A DNA stretch of 64,000 nt from NCBI GenBank assembly GCA_023249305.1, contig JAHFCU010000005.1, forward strand, positions 34,274-98,273, in the 5' to 3' direction. Positions within the stretch are counted from its first letter, which is position 1; each line of letters starts with the position of its first letter. A program made the position numbers and the translations under genes. The DNA is from Gemmatimonadota bacterium (GTDB lineage: Bacteria > Gemmatimonadota > Gemmatimonadetes > Gemmatimonadales > Gemmatimonadaceae). Below are positions 33,820 through 42,940 of this stretch, one piece after another. The notes beneath the pieces are model-generated. The model did not search any database and was not told the DNA's origin. It worked only from the letters and a program-made list of their open reading frames with translations.

Positions 33820-36006
33820 TCACGGACCGATCAACAGCGGCACGGCGCGCCGCACGATGCTGCCCGACACCTTGTCGGTGATCACGACGGTAAGCGTGTA
33901 GCGGCCGGCTGGCGCCTCGCGCAGCGAGAGCGCGATATGATCGAGCGTCACGTCGCGGGCCGCACCGTCGCGATCGAAATCGAGCGTCACGTGGTCGTCG
34001 CCGCGCTGGAGGCCCACGAGCCCGCCGATCTGCGCCGCGATGCGTCCGGCGACCGACTTTGACGACTTCTCGATGACGAGTCGCACCGTGTAGCGCTGCG
34101 TGCCATCCCGCGCGGCGAGTCCGTAGATCTCCCACGCAAGGGCGATGCTGCGCGCACGCGGCAGCGTGTCGGGCGCCGGCGCGATCACGAGCTCATACCA
34201 GCGCCGTGCCGGCGTCGCGCCGTCGACTGCCGACGCGGCGACCACCACGTCGCTCATCGCGAGTCCGGCGCCGGATGTTGGGCTCGGTACGAGCGCGGTC
34301 CCGCGTGCCGCACCCCCGCCTGGCACCAACGCTTCCGCGCGCACATACAGCTCGCCCGGCGGCACGCGCAGCTTCCACTGCGCCAGTCCGTCGCTGCCGG
34401 TGCGCGCGGAGTCGCGCGCCACGATCTCGGCGGCGTCGGCGAACATCCAGAACCGCATCGTCGTTGCCGATGCGCGCACGCCCTCGACGCTCATGTGCTG
34501 GAGTGGCACTGCGCCCGACACGAGGACCGACGGCCGCGCCCCGTCCGCGCGGAAACGCGCGATGCGCAGCGGAATGGAATCAATCGTCGGCAGGTTCGGC
34601 ACCCCAGTCCACGTCGCCGGCGCCTGCGCGATCAGCTCCTCGTTGACCGCGATGTCGTCCATGGCGGCGCGGCCGCGGTTGAAGATCGGTTGGTAGTGCA
34701 CCATGAATTGCACGCGTGGTGCGAACCACCAGAAGAGGCAGACCATCGACGGCGACTCCGCGTCACCGCCATCGCATTTGAAGTTGGCGGTCACCTGCGG
34801 GAAGCCGTAGCGCACGTGCAGATCACCCGGATAGGTGTCGACGCCGTGCAGCCCAAGCTCTTCGTCGGTGTAGCGCAACTCGGCGAACGCCACTCGAGCG
34901 AGGTACTCCGCGCGCACTTCATTGCCCGGCACGCTCCACAGCGGATCGGCCGCCGTCCACACGAAGCGTTCGGTGCGCGCGCGATCGGCACTCGGCAGCG
35001 CCTCGAGCGCCTGCACCGCTTTCGGCCGCATGATGCGCTCGACACGATCAAGCCGGCGACGCGTGCTGTCGGCCATCTGCGCAAACGCGCTATCGAAAGC
35101 GGCGAGCGCGCCTGCCGTTCCGCCGCGATGTCGCGCGAGGCCGAGGGCGAGCCACGCATCGGGATCCCAGGGGGCGATGCCGAGCCGCGCGCGGGCAGCG
35201 ACCTCGAGTTCCTCCCACCGCTTGCGGTCGGCGAGCGCCGCAAACCGGTGCCGCCACGGAAGCGGCAGCGACGGTGACGCGTGCGTGGCCGTCTCGAAGT
35301 ACTCGAGTGCGTCGTCGTAGGCTTCCACGCCCGGCGGCGGGTTGCCACCCACCAGCGTAGACCGGCTCTCGATCGTTTGCCGCACGAGATCCGCGTTGGC
35401 GCTCACCGCGCGTCCCTCCGAACCCGACTGCTGCACGAGGATCTCGGCGATGCTCGCCGATGGGCCGTTGTCGAGCGACATCCGGCGGCCGAACATGGTC
35501 TGGTACTCGCGGAACGACAGCATGCCCAGCGCGTCCGCCATCTGGGCGATCACGAGCGAATCGCCCGACGCGCGGGCGACGTCCATGGCGCGCCGCATGT
35601 AGCGCGTGGCGCCGGCGCGCACCATCGGCGAACCCTGTGACCGATACGTCGCGAAATCCACGATGTAGCGCGTGTTGCGCGGCTCAAGCGTCGTGGCGAG
35701 CAGCAGCGACGAGTCAGCGGCGTTGGTCAGCCGCGACTGCTCGCGGTCCACGCGATTTCCCACCGCGCGTTTCCCCTGCGCGAGCTGCCACGCAAGCAGG
35801 CCGCGCGCGTGCCAGGTGGCCGCGTTCACGCTCGGCGCCAGGACGAGCGAATCGAGCCGCACCAACTCCGCCATGGAATCGGCGCGCGTGACGGCGCTCG
35901 GCGCGGTCTGTTGCGCCCGCAACGGGAACGCGCCGAACAGCAACGCGCCGGCGAGCGCGCCGGCGAGCGGCCCGGCGAGCGCGCTACAGCAGCGACGACT
36001 GCGCAT
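33820..36006 (-). CDS. Large secreted GWxTD-like protein
   Basis: 728 residues from the ATG at 36006, with a signal peptide ([17 protein letters not shown]). The N-terminal half is helical and TPR-like ([35 protein letters not shown]). A central segment, [20 protein letters not shown], resembles the GWxTD region (G-x3-D-x-G-x3-I-x-YG-x-P) of proteins common in Acidobacteria and Gemmatimonadota, though the W is replaced. The C-terminal half is beta-rich, ending [14 protein letters not shown], similar to the second domain of these proteins. Function is unknown. It is unusual in lying within a ruv-que housekeeping run: its start overlaps ruvB by 23 bp and its stop is 16 bp from queA. Confidence 0.65.
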   Translation of the reverse strand: MRSRRCCSALAGPLAGALAGALLFGAFPLRAQQTAPSAVTRADSMAELVRLDSLVLAPSVNAATWHARGLLAWQLAQGKRAVGNRVDREQSRLTNAADSSLLLATTLEPRNTRYIVDFATYRSQGSPMVRAGATRYMRRAMDVARASGDSLVIAQMADALGMLSFREYQTMFGRRMSLDNGPSASIAEILVQQSGSEGRAVSANADLVRQTIESRSTLVGGNPPPGVEAYDDALEYFETATHASPSLPLPWRHRFAALADRKRWEELEVAARARLGIAPWDPDAWLALGLARHRGGTAGALAAFDSAFAQMADSTRRRLDRVERIMRPKAVQALEALPSADRARTERFVWTAADPLWSVPGNEVRAEYLARVAFAELRYTDEELGLHGVDTYPGDLHVRYGFPQVTANFKCDGGDAESPSMVCLFWWFAPRVQFMVHYQPIFNRGRAAMDDIAVNEELIAQAPATWTGVPNLPTIDSIPLRIARFRADGARPSVLVSGAVPLQHMSVEGVRASATTMRFWMFADAAEIVARDSARTGSDGLAQWKLRVPPGELYVRAEALVPGGGAARGTALVPSPTSGAGLAMSDVVVAASAVDGATPARRWYELVIAPAPDTLPRARSIALAWEIYGLAARDGTQRYTVRLVIEKSSKSVAGRIAAQIGGLVGLQRGDDHVTLDFDRDGAARDVTLDHIALSLREAPAGRYTLTVVITDKVSGSIVRRAVPLLIGP

Positions 36007-37015
36007 CACCGGACTGCGCAGGAGGCGTGTAGCCGAAGTGGCGGTAGGCAAGCGCCGTCGCCATGCGGCCACGCGACGTGCGCTGGAGGAAGCCGTTCTG
36101 CACGAGGAAGGGCTCGTACACCTCCTCGATCGTGTCCGCTTCCTCGCCCACCGCGGCGGCGATGGTCTGCACGCCCACCGGGCCGCCGTCGAACTTCTCG
36201 ATGATGGCGCGCAGCAGCCGCGCATCCATCTCGTCGAGTCCGAAGTGATCCACGTCGAGCAGTTCGAGCGCCTCGCGCGCCACCGCCTCGGTGATGATCC
36301 CCTGTGCCCGCACCTGTGCGAAGTCGCGCACGCGGCGCAGCAGGCGATTGGCCACGCGCGGCGTGCCGCGTGCGCGGCGCGCGAGCTCCTGCGTCCCCGC
36401 TTCCTCGATCTCCACCTTCATCACCGCGGCGGTACGGCGCACGATGTGCTCGAGTTCGTCCGCCGGGTAGTAGTTAAGCCGCAGCTCGATGCCGAAGCGC
36501 GCGCGTAGCGGTGCGGTGAGCATTCCCAGCCGCGTCGTCGCGCCGATGAGCGTGAAGCGCTCCACGTTCATGGTGATCGTCTGCGCCTTCGGCCCCTCAC
36601 TCAGCCGGATGTCAATCTTGTAGTCCTCCATCGCGGGATAGAGGAACTCGTCAATGATCGGCCGCAGGCGGTGGATCTCGTCAATGAACAGGATGTCGCC
36701 TTCTCGCAGGTTCGTCAGCGTGCCGACGAGATCGCCTGGCTTTTCCAGCGCGGGGCCGCTTGTCGTGTGGATGTTCACGCCGAGTTCGCGCGCCACCAGC
36801 TCGGCGAGGGTCGTCTTGCCGAGCCCGGGCGGGCCGAAGAAGAGCGCGTGGTCGAGCGGCTCCTTGCGTTCGCGCGCGGCGTCAATGTAGATGCGCAGCG
36901 CGTCCTTCACCTTCGCCTGCCCGATGAACTCCGCGAGCCGCTGCGGGCGCAGCGACAGCTCGACCACCGATTCCTCGGTGAGCACCTGCGGTGTGGTGAT
37001 CTCAGGGCGGGTCAT
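35984..37015 (-). CDS. ruvB: Holliday junction branch migration ATPase RuvB
   Basis: AAA+ motor that drives branch migration with RuvA. 343 residues: N-terminal [14 protein letters not shown], Walker [16 protein letters not shown], Walker [11 protein letters not shown], sensor [19 protein letters not shown], Arg finger region [16 protein letters not shown], and a C-terminal winged helix ([19 protein letters not shown]). The ATG at 37015 is chosen because residues before it (open to 37312) lie over ruvA and are not RuvB-like. It is 13 bp after the ruvA stop. Confidence 0.98.
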   Translation of the reverse strand: MTRPEITTPQVLTEESVVELSLRPQRLAEFIGQAKVKDALRIYIDAARERKEPLDHALFFGPPGLGKTTLAELVARELGVNIHTTSGPALEKPGDLVGTLTNLREGDILFIDEIHRLRPIIDEFLYPAMEDYKIDIRLSEGPKAQTITMNVERFTLIGATTRLGMLTAPLRARFGIELRLNYYPADELEHIVRRTAAVMKVEIEEAGTQELARRARGTPRVANRLLRRVRDFAQVRAQGIITEAVAREALELLDVDHFGLDEMDARLLRAIIEKFDGGPVGVQTIAAAVGEEADTIEEVYEPFLVQNGFLQRTSRGRMATALAYRHFGYTPPAQSGDAQSSLL

Positions 37016-37028
37016 GCCTGAATGTACG

Positions 37029-37628
37029 CTAGCGCTTCGACACTCGCGCCAACGCACGGCGAACCAGGTCGGCCGTGTCGGGCGCGCCGCCGTCCTCGAG
37101 CACACCGTACACCGCCTTCTCTGCGTCACTCGCCTGATAGCCCAGCGCGACAAGTGCGCGCACGGCATCGGCGCCGGGGCCCGTCGGTGCCAACGGAGGC
37201 CCGGACGCTGCCAGGCCGCCGGCCGCCGCGAGTTTGTCGCGCAACTCGAGCACGAGCCGTTCCGCGAGTTTCTTCCCGACGCGCGGCACGCGCGTGAGCG
37301 TCGCGAGATCATTCTCCTGCACGGCGCGCACGAGTCGGTCGCCGCCGAGCGCGGACATCAGGTTCATCGCGAGCGCGGGACCGACGCCTGTCGTCCCCAT
37401 CAATCGCTGAAACAACGACCGATCGGCCGCGGTGGAGAATCCGTACAGCGTCCAGCTGTCCTCGCGCACCACAAGCGCCGTGTGCAGTTCGATGGCACCG
37501 CCGACGCGGGGCAACGTCTCCGCCACGGACAGCGGAATGTGCACTGCGTACGCGACGCCCCCCGCCGTCATGATCTCGACGCGATCAATATCTGACGAGA
37601 GGAGCGTCCCGGCGACGCGCGCGATCAT
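37029..37628 (-). CDS. ruvA: Holliday junction DNA-binding protein RuvA
   Basis: Tetrameric junction-binding protein that loads RuvB. 199 residues: N-terminal OB fold ([11 protein letters not shown]...[16 protein letters not shown]), central helix-hairpin-helix motifs ([19 protein letters not shown] and [19 protein letters not shown]), and the C-terminal RuvB-interacting domain ([19 protein letters not shown]). The ATG at 37628 overlaps the ruvC stop by 4 bp. Confidence 0.98.
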   Translation of the reverse strand: MIARVAGTLLSSDIDRVEIMTAGGVAYAVHIPLSVAETLPRVGGAIELHTALVVREDSWTLYGFSTAADRSLFQRLMGTTGVGPALAMNLMSALGGDRLVRAVQENDLATLTRVPRVGKKLAERLVLELRDKLAAAGGLAASGPPLAPTGPGADAVRALVALGYQASDAEKAVYGVLEDGGAPDTADLVRRALARVSKR

Positions 37629-38134
37629 CGCGCCGCCTCTAGCATCCGCATGACCCCGGCACGGAGCACGCACGTGAGCGCCGCAGCCACGCCGTCGGCG
37701 GCATCCGCCGGTGTCGGCGCGCTCTTGAGCCGCAGCAACTTCGTGACCATGAACTGCACCTGCTCCTTCGTGGCTGCGCCATTGCCGGTGACCGCTTTCT
37801 TGATGTCGGCGGGCGGATACTCGTAAATCGCGAGCCCCGCCTGCTGGCCGGCGAGAAGCACCACGCCGCGCGCATGGCCGAGCACGACGGTGGTGCGCAC
37901 GTTGCGCGCATAGAACACATCCTCGACGGCAAGCGCCTGCGGCTGATGCCGTTCGATCAGCTCGCGCACGCCCTCGTAGATGTCCGAGAGCCGTGCGGCG
38001 AGCGGCGCGCTGGGGTGCGTGCGAATGACCCCGCATTCGAGCAACTCGGCGTCGCCCGCTGCCCGCATGCTGCGCGCGCGAACGACGCCATAGCCCGTCA
38101 CCGCGGTGCCGGGGTCAATGCCGAGGACGATCAC
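37625..38134 (-). CDS. ruvC: Holliday junction resolvase RuvC
   Basis: Endonuclease that cuts Holliday junctions symmetrically. 169 residues, starting with the catalytic-Asp motif VLGIDPGTAVTGYGVV; AVEDVFYARNVRT supplies the Glu and APTPADAADGVAAALT the C-terminal Asp pair. It sits between yebC and ruvA with ATGA overlaps on both sides, giving the standard yebC-ruvC-ruvA-ruvB order. Confidence 0.97.
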   Translation of the reverse strand: MIVLGIDPGTAVTGYGVVRARSMRAAGDAELLECGVIRTHPSAPLAARLSDIYEGVRELIERHQPQALAVEDVFYARNVRTTVVLGHARGVVLLAGQQAGLAIYEYPPADIKKAVTGNGAATKEQVQFMVTKLLRLKSAPTPADAADGVAAALTCVLRAGVMRMLEAAR

Positions 38135-38874
38135 GAGCCGGCCATCTCCGCTTCGTCCATCTCGAAGTTCGCGTCCACCTTCTGCACGTCGTCCAGTTCT
38201 TCGAGCGCCTCGATGAGTTTCATCAATTGGCTCGCCGGCTCACCGGTCACCGCCACGCTGCTCTTCGGAATCCACGACAGCTCGGCCTGCGAGGCCTTCA
38301 GTCCTGCGGCATCGAGCCTCTGCTTCACGTGGTGCAGGTCGGCGGGCGCCGTGGTGATGATGAAGGCGTCGTCCTCGTGCACGAAATCCTCGGCGCCCGC
38401 TTCGAGTGCCTTTTCCATCACCGCGTCCTCTTCGAGAGCGGCGGCCTCCACGAAGATCTGTCCCTTGCGATCGAATAGGAACGCCACGGAGTTCGTCGTT
38501 CCGAGATTGCCGCCGAGGCGCGAGAGCTTGGCGCGGACCTCGGCCACCGTGCGCGTCGGGTTGTCGGTGAGCGCCTGGATCATGAGGGCCACGCCGCCCG
38601 GGCCGTACGCCTCGTACACCACGTCCTGGTAGTCCACGCCTTCGAGATCGCCCGTGCCTTTCTTCACGGCCCGCTCGATGTTCTCCTTCGGCAAGGACTG
38701 CGCCTTGGCGTTGTCAATCGCCGTGCGCAGGCGCGGATTGCCGTCGGGGTCGCCGCCGCCCTGCTTCGCGGCGACGGTGATTTCACGAATGAGCTTCGTG
38801 AAGAGCGCGCCCCGCTTCTTGTCGGTCGCGGCTTTGGCGTTCTTGATCGTCTTCCACTTGCTGTGACCAGACAT
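38131..38874 (-). CDS. yebC: YebC/PmpR/TACO1-family protein
   Basis: 247 residues of the TACO1/YebC family. Landmarks: MSGHSKWKTIKNAKAATDKKRG at the N-terminus (20-residue core shown by MSGHSKW and NAKAATDKKRG), LPKENIERAVKKG, VDYQDVVYEAYGPGGVALMI and the acidic C-terminal domain. Members have been described as DNA-binding regulators and, more recently, as ribosome-associated factors easing translation of difficult motifs such as polyproline. First gene of the ruv cluster. No Shine-Dalgarno precedes the ATG; a GATTCAGGATTTGGA repeat lies there instead. Confidence 0.95.
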   Translation of the reverse strand: MSGHSKWKTIKNAKAATDKKRGALFTKLIREITVAAKQGGGDPDGNPRLRTAIDNAKAQSLPKENIERAVKKGTGDLEGVDYQDVVYEAYGPGGVALMIQALTDNPTRTVAEVRAKLSRLGGNLGTTNSVAFLFDRKGQIFVEAAALEEDAVMEKALEAGAEDFVHEDDAFIITTAPADLHHVKQRLDAAGLKASQAELSWIPKSSVAVTGEPASQLMKLIEALEELDDVQKVDANFEMDEAEMAGS

Positions 38875-38880
38875 GACGAC

Positions 38881-38899
38881 GATTCAGGATTTGGATCTC
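38881..38899. repeat. Third partial copy of the GGATTTGGA repeat
   Basis: GATTCAGGATTTGGATCTC, closely matching the arms of the inverted repeat at 29459-29620, located 6 bp upstream of the yebC start codon. Confidence 0.6.
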
Positions 38900-38983
38900 G
38901 GATGGCGACCGCGGACTGCGATCAACGATCACGATCTCGACCAACCTGCGGAAATCTACCGTCGCCACTCGCTCCGGAGAACA

Positions 38984-39013
38984 GGAGGGGGTGACCATGC
39001 GGTCACCCCCTCC
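38984..39013 (-). terminator. Strong hairpin terminator after the outer-membrane barrel gene
   Basis: Perfect 13-bp stem GGAGGGGGTGACC with a 4-base loop, 30 bp past the stop of the gene ending at 39043. No T-run follows, as with the other hairpins on this strand. Confidence 0.65.
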
Positions 39014-39042
39014 GTGTGCGACGTCATCCCGCGGGCGGAGCG

Positions 39043-40146
39043 CTAGTGGACCCGCAGCGTGAGCGCCATCCGCCAGCCGGTCAGGTCAATCGAGTTGCCG
39101 CCGCCCAGCGGATACAGCTTGCCGAACTGGAACATCGCACTCGGGATCAGCGTGAACGGACCGGTCCCCCAGCGCACGCGGAGTCCGGTGTTCCCGAGCA
39201 CACCGGCCTGCGTGCCGTCCACCTGCCAGTTACGTCCTTCGAAGCTCGGCTCGATGAGCACGTCACCCAAGTGGAATCCAACCGAGACCGCGCCGTTGAG
39301 CACCGTCTCCGGCGGCGCATCGCCGCCATACTGCTGCCCCTTCGCGCGGTACAAGCTCCAGCCGCTGAGCCATACGTCGGTGGTGCCGACCGGCACGTAG
39401 AGCGACGCCTGACTGATGAAGCGGTTGCCCGTGGCATAGGTGGTGTTGGCGAGCTCGTCGTTGCCGAAGCTCGAGAACGTCACGCCGAGCGCCAGTCGGC
39501 CGCTGCCGACGGTGCGGTCCGCGCCGATGCGGGCGCGCACTTCATCCGCTGGCATGAACGTCAGCGTCTCCTTGCCCCCCGTCGCGCCCACACCTTCGAA
39601 GGCGTCGAACCGCGAGGATTTCCGGAAGGAGCCCGCGACGCCGACATTCCACTCGCCCAACGACCGAGCGAGCGCAACGCCTCCCGTCGCCGAGAAGCCC
39701 GAGCCGTACGACGACGTCGGGAAGATGAGGAAGTCGTTGCCGATCTGTCCGGCGGCGTCAGCCTTGTCTTCCGCAATCTTGTACTGGCCCGTGGGCAGGT
39801 TCGCACCGACGGTGAAGACGACCGCGTCATTGCCCAGCGTGAAGTTCCCGCGCACCTGCGTGTCCGTCAGGCCCGAGATCGAACTCGCGGTCGCGCCATT
39901 CACCTTCACGTCCGATGTCGCGAACGCCGTCGCAATGTCCACGTTGAAGCGCGATCCGAACGGCAGGACGAGCACCATCGGCACGGACAGCTGCGACACC
40001 GTCTTGGCCGTCGCACCGGATCCGATCTTCACTGACGCGTACTGCGGGAACGTCGCCGCGGCGACGTCGCCAAGTCCTTGGGCGCCGAGCGCCAGCGGGG
40101 CGACGACCAGCAGGCTGGCGGCGAGAGTCGTTTGGAGGTGTCTCAT
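39043..40146 (-). CDS. Predicted outer-membrane beta-barrel protein
   Basis: 367 residues with a signal peptide (LQTTLAASLLVVAPLALGAQ) and a mature part of alternating-hydrophobicity strands rich in Gly, aromatic and Thr residues (VRGNFTLGNDAVVFTVGANL, WNVGVAGSFRKSSRF, RLALGVTFSSFG), ending WRMALTLRVH, a barrel-like C-terminus. No named family recognised. The ATG at 40146 has GGAGG 8 bases upstream, chosen over the GTG at 40152. It directly follows the TPR/CsgG-like gene (the stop at 40149 is 2 bp from this start), so the two are probably functional partners in the envelope. Confidence 0.7.
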   Translation of the reverse strand: MRHLQTTLAASLLVVAPLALGAQGLGDVAAATFPQYASVKIGSGATAKTVSQLSVPMVLVLPFGSRFNVDIATAFATSDVKVNGATASSISGLTDTQVRGNFTLGNDAVVFTVGANLPTGQYKIAEDKADAAGQIGNDFLIFPTSSYGSGFSATGGVALARSLGEWNVGVAGSFRKSSRFDAFEGVGATGGKETLTFMPADEVRARIGADRTVGSGRLALGVTFSSFGNDELANTTYATGNRFISQASLYVPVGTTDVWLSGWSLYRAKGQQYGGDAPPETVLNGAVSVGFHLGDVLIEPSFEGRNWQVDGTQAGVLGNTGLRVRWGTGPFTLIPSAMFQFGKLYPLGGGNSIDLTGWRMALTLRVH

Positions 40147-40148
40147 GG

Positions 40149-41513
40149 TCACGGCCTCCGGATGACGATGGTCACCTGCCCGGTCTTCGTGGCCGGCTGA
40201 TCAGTCCCCGTCTTCTCGGCGGTTGCGTCGCGCGTTGCCGGCGGCGCCTGTGTCTGGGTCTGGCCCTGGCTGCCGCTCGTCGTCGTGTTGACCGAGTTCG
40301 CCGCCGACGGATTGATGTCACCTACGGCATTGGCCAGCGTGGTGCCGATCGTCGTGTTCGTGGCAGCCACGCCCTTCTCCGCCGCGGCCACTTGCGCACC
40401 TTCCGCCGAGTTCTTGAGGCCCGATTCCACCTTGGCTGCGGTCACCTGTGCACCCGCCTGCGCTGCGCGCGCGCTCTGCGCCTTCTGCAGCGCCGCCCCG
40501 AACCCGGGATCAATGCTGCGCGCCTGCTCGTAAAAGCGCGCCGCGTCGCCGTAGCGTCCTTCGTCTTCGGCGACGAGTCCGTTGCTGTACGCGAGGAAGG
40601 CCTGCAACGACCTCGTCGGACGCTGCTCGATCGCAGCCCGATCAGCCGCCGACAGCCGCACGCCGAGCTGATCGAACAGGCCGAGCGCGAGGTTCTTCTC
40701 GATGGTGAAGATCTGGTCGAGCACGTCGCTGGTCTGCACGTCGCGCCCCTGCTGCTGCGCCGTGGCCACCGCCACAACCGCGGCGTTGACCGTGAGATTG
40801 CGTGCCCCGGTCTGCGTGATCGCGCCCTGCACCACACGCGACGCGCGCACCAGCTTGCCGGCGCGCAGTTGCGTCGCGGCGTCAGTGCGCCCGCTCTGGT
40901 TGAGCGCGATCTCGTCCACCATCGCCTGAATGCGGTCGCGTTCGAGGAGCTGCAGGTCCGGCGACCGCGCGAGGTCGGTGATCAGCAGGTCGGACATCCC
41001 GCGCGAAAGCGGCGCGAGCGTCTGGTCCGTGCCGTTGAACGTCATCGGCAGCACGGCCACAGTCCGCGGGTTGTTCGCCTCGGACGCGATGGTCGCTTCG
41101 CTCGCGATTGCCGTCTTCGCCGCGGCATGCATCTCGGAACGCGACAGCGCGACGAGGCGCGAGCGGATGTCGTTGCGCACCGACCGCGTCTTGCCCACCT
41201 GCAAGTAGGTGTTGTAGGCGTCCTTGGCGCTCGTGAAGTCTTGAAGCGCCTCGGCGGCGAGGCCGGCATAAAGCGCGCTCACGCCGTCCTTCGGATCCAG
41301 CTTGCGGGCGGCGTCGAGCACCGTACGAGCGTCAGCGAAGCGCTGTCGCTTGTAGTAGGCAATGCCGAGCGATCGGAGCGCCGCAACCGAGCCCGGATTC
41401 GCCGTGCGGGCCGTCTCCAGCTTGGTGAGCGTCTTGTCGGCGGCCTGCTGAGCCGGCGCGGGAAGCGCCAAGCCGCAGAGCAGGGGCAGCGCCAGTAGTC
41501 TCAGGAATCGCAT
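40149..41513 (-). CDS. Exported TPR protein with CsgG/FlgO-like domain
   Basis: 454 residues. Signal peptide (LLALPLLCGLALPAPAQQ), then TPR helices (AALRSLGIAYYKRQRFADAR, ALYAGLAAEALQDFTSAK). A CsgG/FlgO-like domain follows: VAVLPMTFNGTD, PLSRGMSDLLITDLARS, LQLLERDRIQAMVDE and KLVRASRVVQGAI. Another TPR-like pair comes next, then a Thr/Gln-rich tail ending in VTIVIRRP. CsgG-type domains occur in outer-membrane secretion or assembly proteins and in LPS- or flagella-associated lipoproteins, but here no lipobox is obvious. It starts with GGAG upstream and is coupled to the barrel gene downstream. Its partner and cargo are unknown. Confidence 0.75.
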   Translation of the reverse strand: MRFLRLLALPLLCGLALPAPAQQAADKTLTKLETARTANPGSVAALRSLGIAYYKRQRFADARTVLDAARKLDPKDGVSALYAGLAAEALQDFTSAKDAYNTYLQVGKTRSVRNDIRSRLVALSRSEMHAAAKTAIASEATIASEANNPRTVAVLPMTFNGTDQTLAPLSRGMSDLLITDLARSPDLQLLERDRIQAMVDEIALNQSGRTDAATQLRAGKLVRASRVVQGAITQTGARNLTVNAAVVAVATAQQQGRDVQTSDVLDQIFTIEKNLALGLFDQLGVRLSAADRAAIEQRPTRSLQAFLAYSNGLVAEDEGRYGDAARFYEQARSIDPGFGAALQKAQSARAAQAGAQVTAAKVESGLKNSAEGAQVAAAEKGVAATNTTIGTTLANAVGDINPSAANSVNTTTSGSQGQTQTQAPPATRDATAEKTGTDQPATKTGQVTIVIRRP

Positions 41514-41525
41514 GTCTCCGGCCTC

Positions 41526-42383
41526 CTACCGGTCGGGATCCAGCATGTCTTCGAACCGCATCCACTGCTTGTAGAAGAACAAGTCCACGTAGCCCACGTT
41601 GCCGTTCCGATTCTTGCGTACCAGCAACTCCGTGGCTCCCTCCACTCCATAGCCCGGGCGGTACATCTCCTCCCGGAATATCGCCAGCACCACGTCCGCG
41701 TGCTGCTTCACCGCGCCCTGCACGCCAAAGTCGTCGAGAATGGGGCGCGGATCGGCCCTCTCGTTGCGCAGCTCGGGCAGCTGGCACGTGAGCACCAGCG
41801 CGATGTTGAGCTCGATGGCCAGGGCCTTCAGGATGCGCACGGCGGCGCCCAGTTCTTCCTCTTGCGCCCGCGTGCTTCCGGCGAGCCCCTGCAGCGAGTC
41901 GACGATCACCACGTGCGCGTCGAGCGTCCGCCGAATATCGGCGACCAGCGCCTCGACGCCTCCGCCTGGCGGGAACGCCGAGACGGTCGGGATCGCCTCG
42001 CGGAATCGCACCGCCGCCGCGCCCACGCCGGCCCGCGTGATGTCGTCAATGGACCCGCGACGCAGGTCATCCACCCGCGCCCGTCCCTCGATGGCGAGCG
42101 CGCGCTCCATCACGCGCTCGTGCGACATCTCGCTCGTGAAGAAGATCGCCGGCACTCCCTGCTGCGCCATGCGGAGCGCCATCGCCAGCGCGAGCGCGCT
42201 CTTGCCGCTCTGCACATCGCCACCCAGCACCACGAGATCGCCGCGGCGGACGCCCCCACCGAGCCACTTGTCGATGCTCGGAAAGCCCGTGGCATACGCG
42301 TCGCGACCGTGGTCGCCATCGGCGGCCCGGTCAACCCGGCGCATCACGCGGGCAAGGGGGGAGATATCGGTCGGCCTAGACAA
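41526..42383 (-). CDS. Orphan DnaB C-terminal-type (RecA-fold) ATPase
   Basis: 285 residues equal to only the helicase domain of DnaB: FPSIDKWLGGGVRRGDLVVLGG, Walker A GGDVQSGKSALALAMAL, ETSEMSHERVMERA-like loop (SEMSHERVM), Walker B VVIVDSLQG, and the DnaB H4-type motif VRKNRNGNVGYVDLFF. The N-terminal primase-interacting domain is missing. It may be a DnaB/KaiC-like ATPase with another role. The frame begins at TTG 42383 without a clear ribosome site; an ATG at 42344 is an alternative. Twelve bp separate its stop from the TPR/CsgG-like gene. Confidence 0.75.
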   Translation of the reverse strand: MSRPTDISPLARVMRRVDRAADGDHGRDAYATGFPSIDKWLGGGVRRGDLVVLGGDVQSGKSALALAMALRMAQQGVPAIFFTSEMSHERVMERALAIEGRARVDDLRRGSIDDITRAGVGAAAVRFREAIPTVSAFPPGGGVEALVADIRRTLDAHVVIVDSLQGLAGSTRAQEEELGAAVRILKALAIELNIALVLTCQLPELRNERADPRPILDDFGVQGAVKQHADVVLAIFREEMYRPGYGVEGATELLVRKNRNGNVGYVDLFFYKQWMRFEDMLDPDR

Positions 42384-42456
42384 GCCGGTCTCAGCCTCTG
42401 GTGCGGGTCATCTGCAAATCATACGGATGTGGACGGCTGGCCCACAAGCACTGGCG

Positions 42457-42849
42457 TCAAGCGCCAATCGCGCGGGCCAGACGGTCCAACTCTGAACGTG
42501 CCTTCCGATCGAGATGCGGTGCCGTGACCTCGGTCACGTTGGCAAGGGCCGTGGCGAGGGCGGCTGGCTGGTCCCGCACCGAGGCATCGAGGAGCTGGCC
42601 GAGTGCAGTTCGCACGGTGGCAGGCAGGGTCAGGGCCCCCATCCAATGCCGTGCTGCGCTGGCCCGCTCAGCGCGCAGGACGGCTGGCAGGACGCCCGGT
42701 CCCTGGGACGCCGCGGCCAATCGCACCGCGACCAGCGTCGCCATCAGCGCCTCGCGAACCCCGCCAAGTGGGGCCTTGGAGGTCGCAAGCGCGAGCGCGC
42801 GGAAGGGAAAGACAGGCTCGGCCAGGGCGTACGGAGGGAGGGCGTCCAT
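42457..42849 (-). CDS. Hypothetical helical protein
   Basis: 130 residues from the ATG at 42849, Ala/Leu-rich and predicted helical: MDALPPYALAEPVFPFRALAL, then LMATLVAVRLAAASQG and a final LDRKARSELDRLARAIGA. No family recognised. A GTG at 42894 would extend it by 15 residues. It is divergent from the PorX-like gene, with about 90 bp between, and lies 73 bp upstream of the orphan DnaB-type ATPase on the same strand. The coding call rests on frame length and position only. Confidence 0.45.
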   Translation of the reverse strand: MDALPPYALAEPVFPFRALALATSKAPLGGVREALMATLVAVRLAAASQGPGVLPAVLRAERASAARHWMGALTLPATVRTALGQLLDASVRDQPAALATALANVTEVTAPHLDRKARSELDRLARAIGA

Positions 42850-42940
42850 GCTTCGGACGAATCTGGCCCCGCGGCCGACCCCCCGCCAGCGCACCCGGAC
42901 GTTGGCGACCCCAATTCGCGGGGGCTAGCTTTCGCACGCT

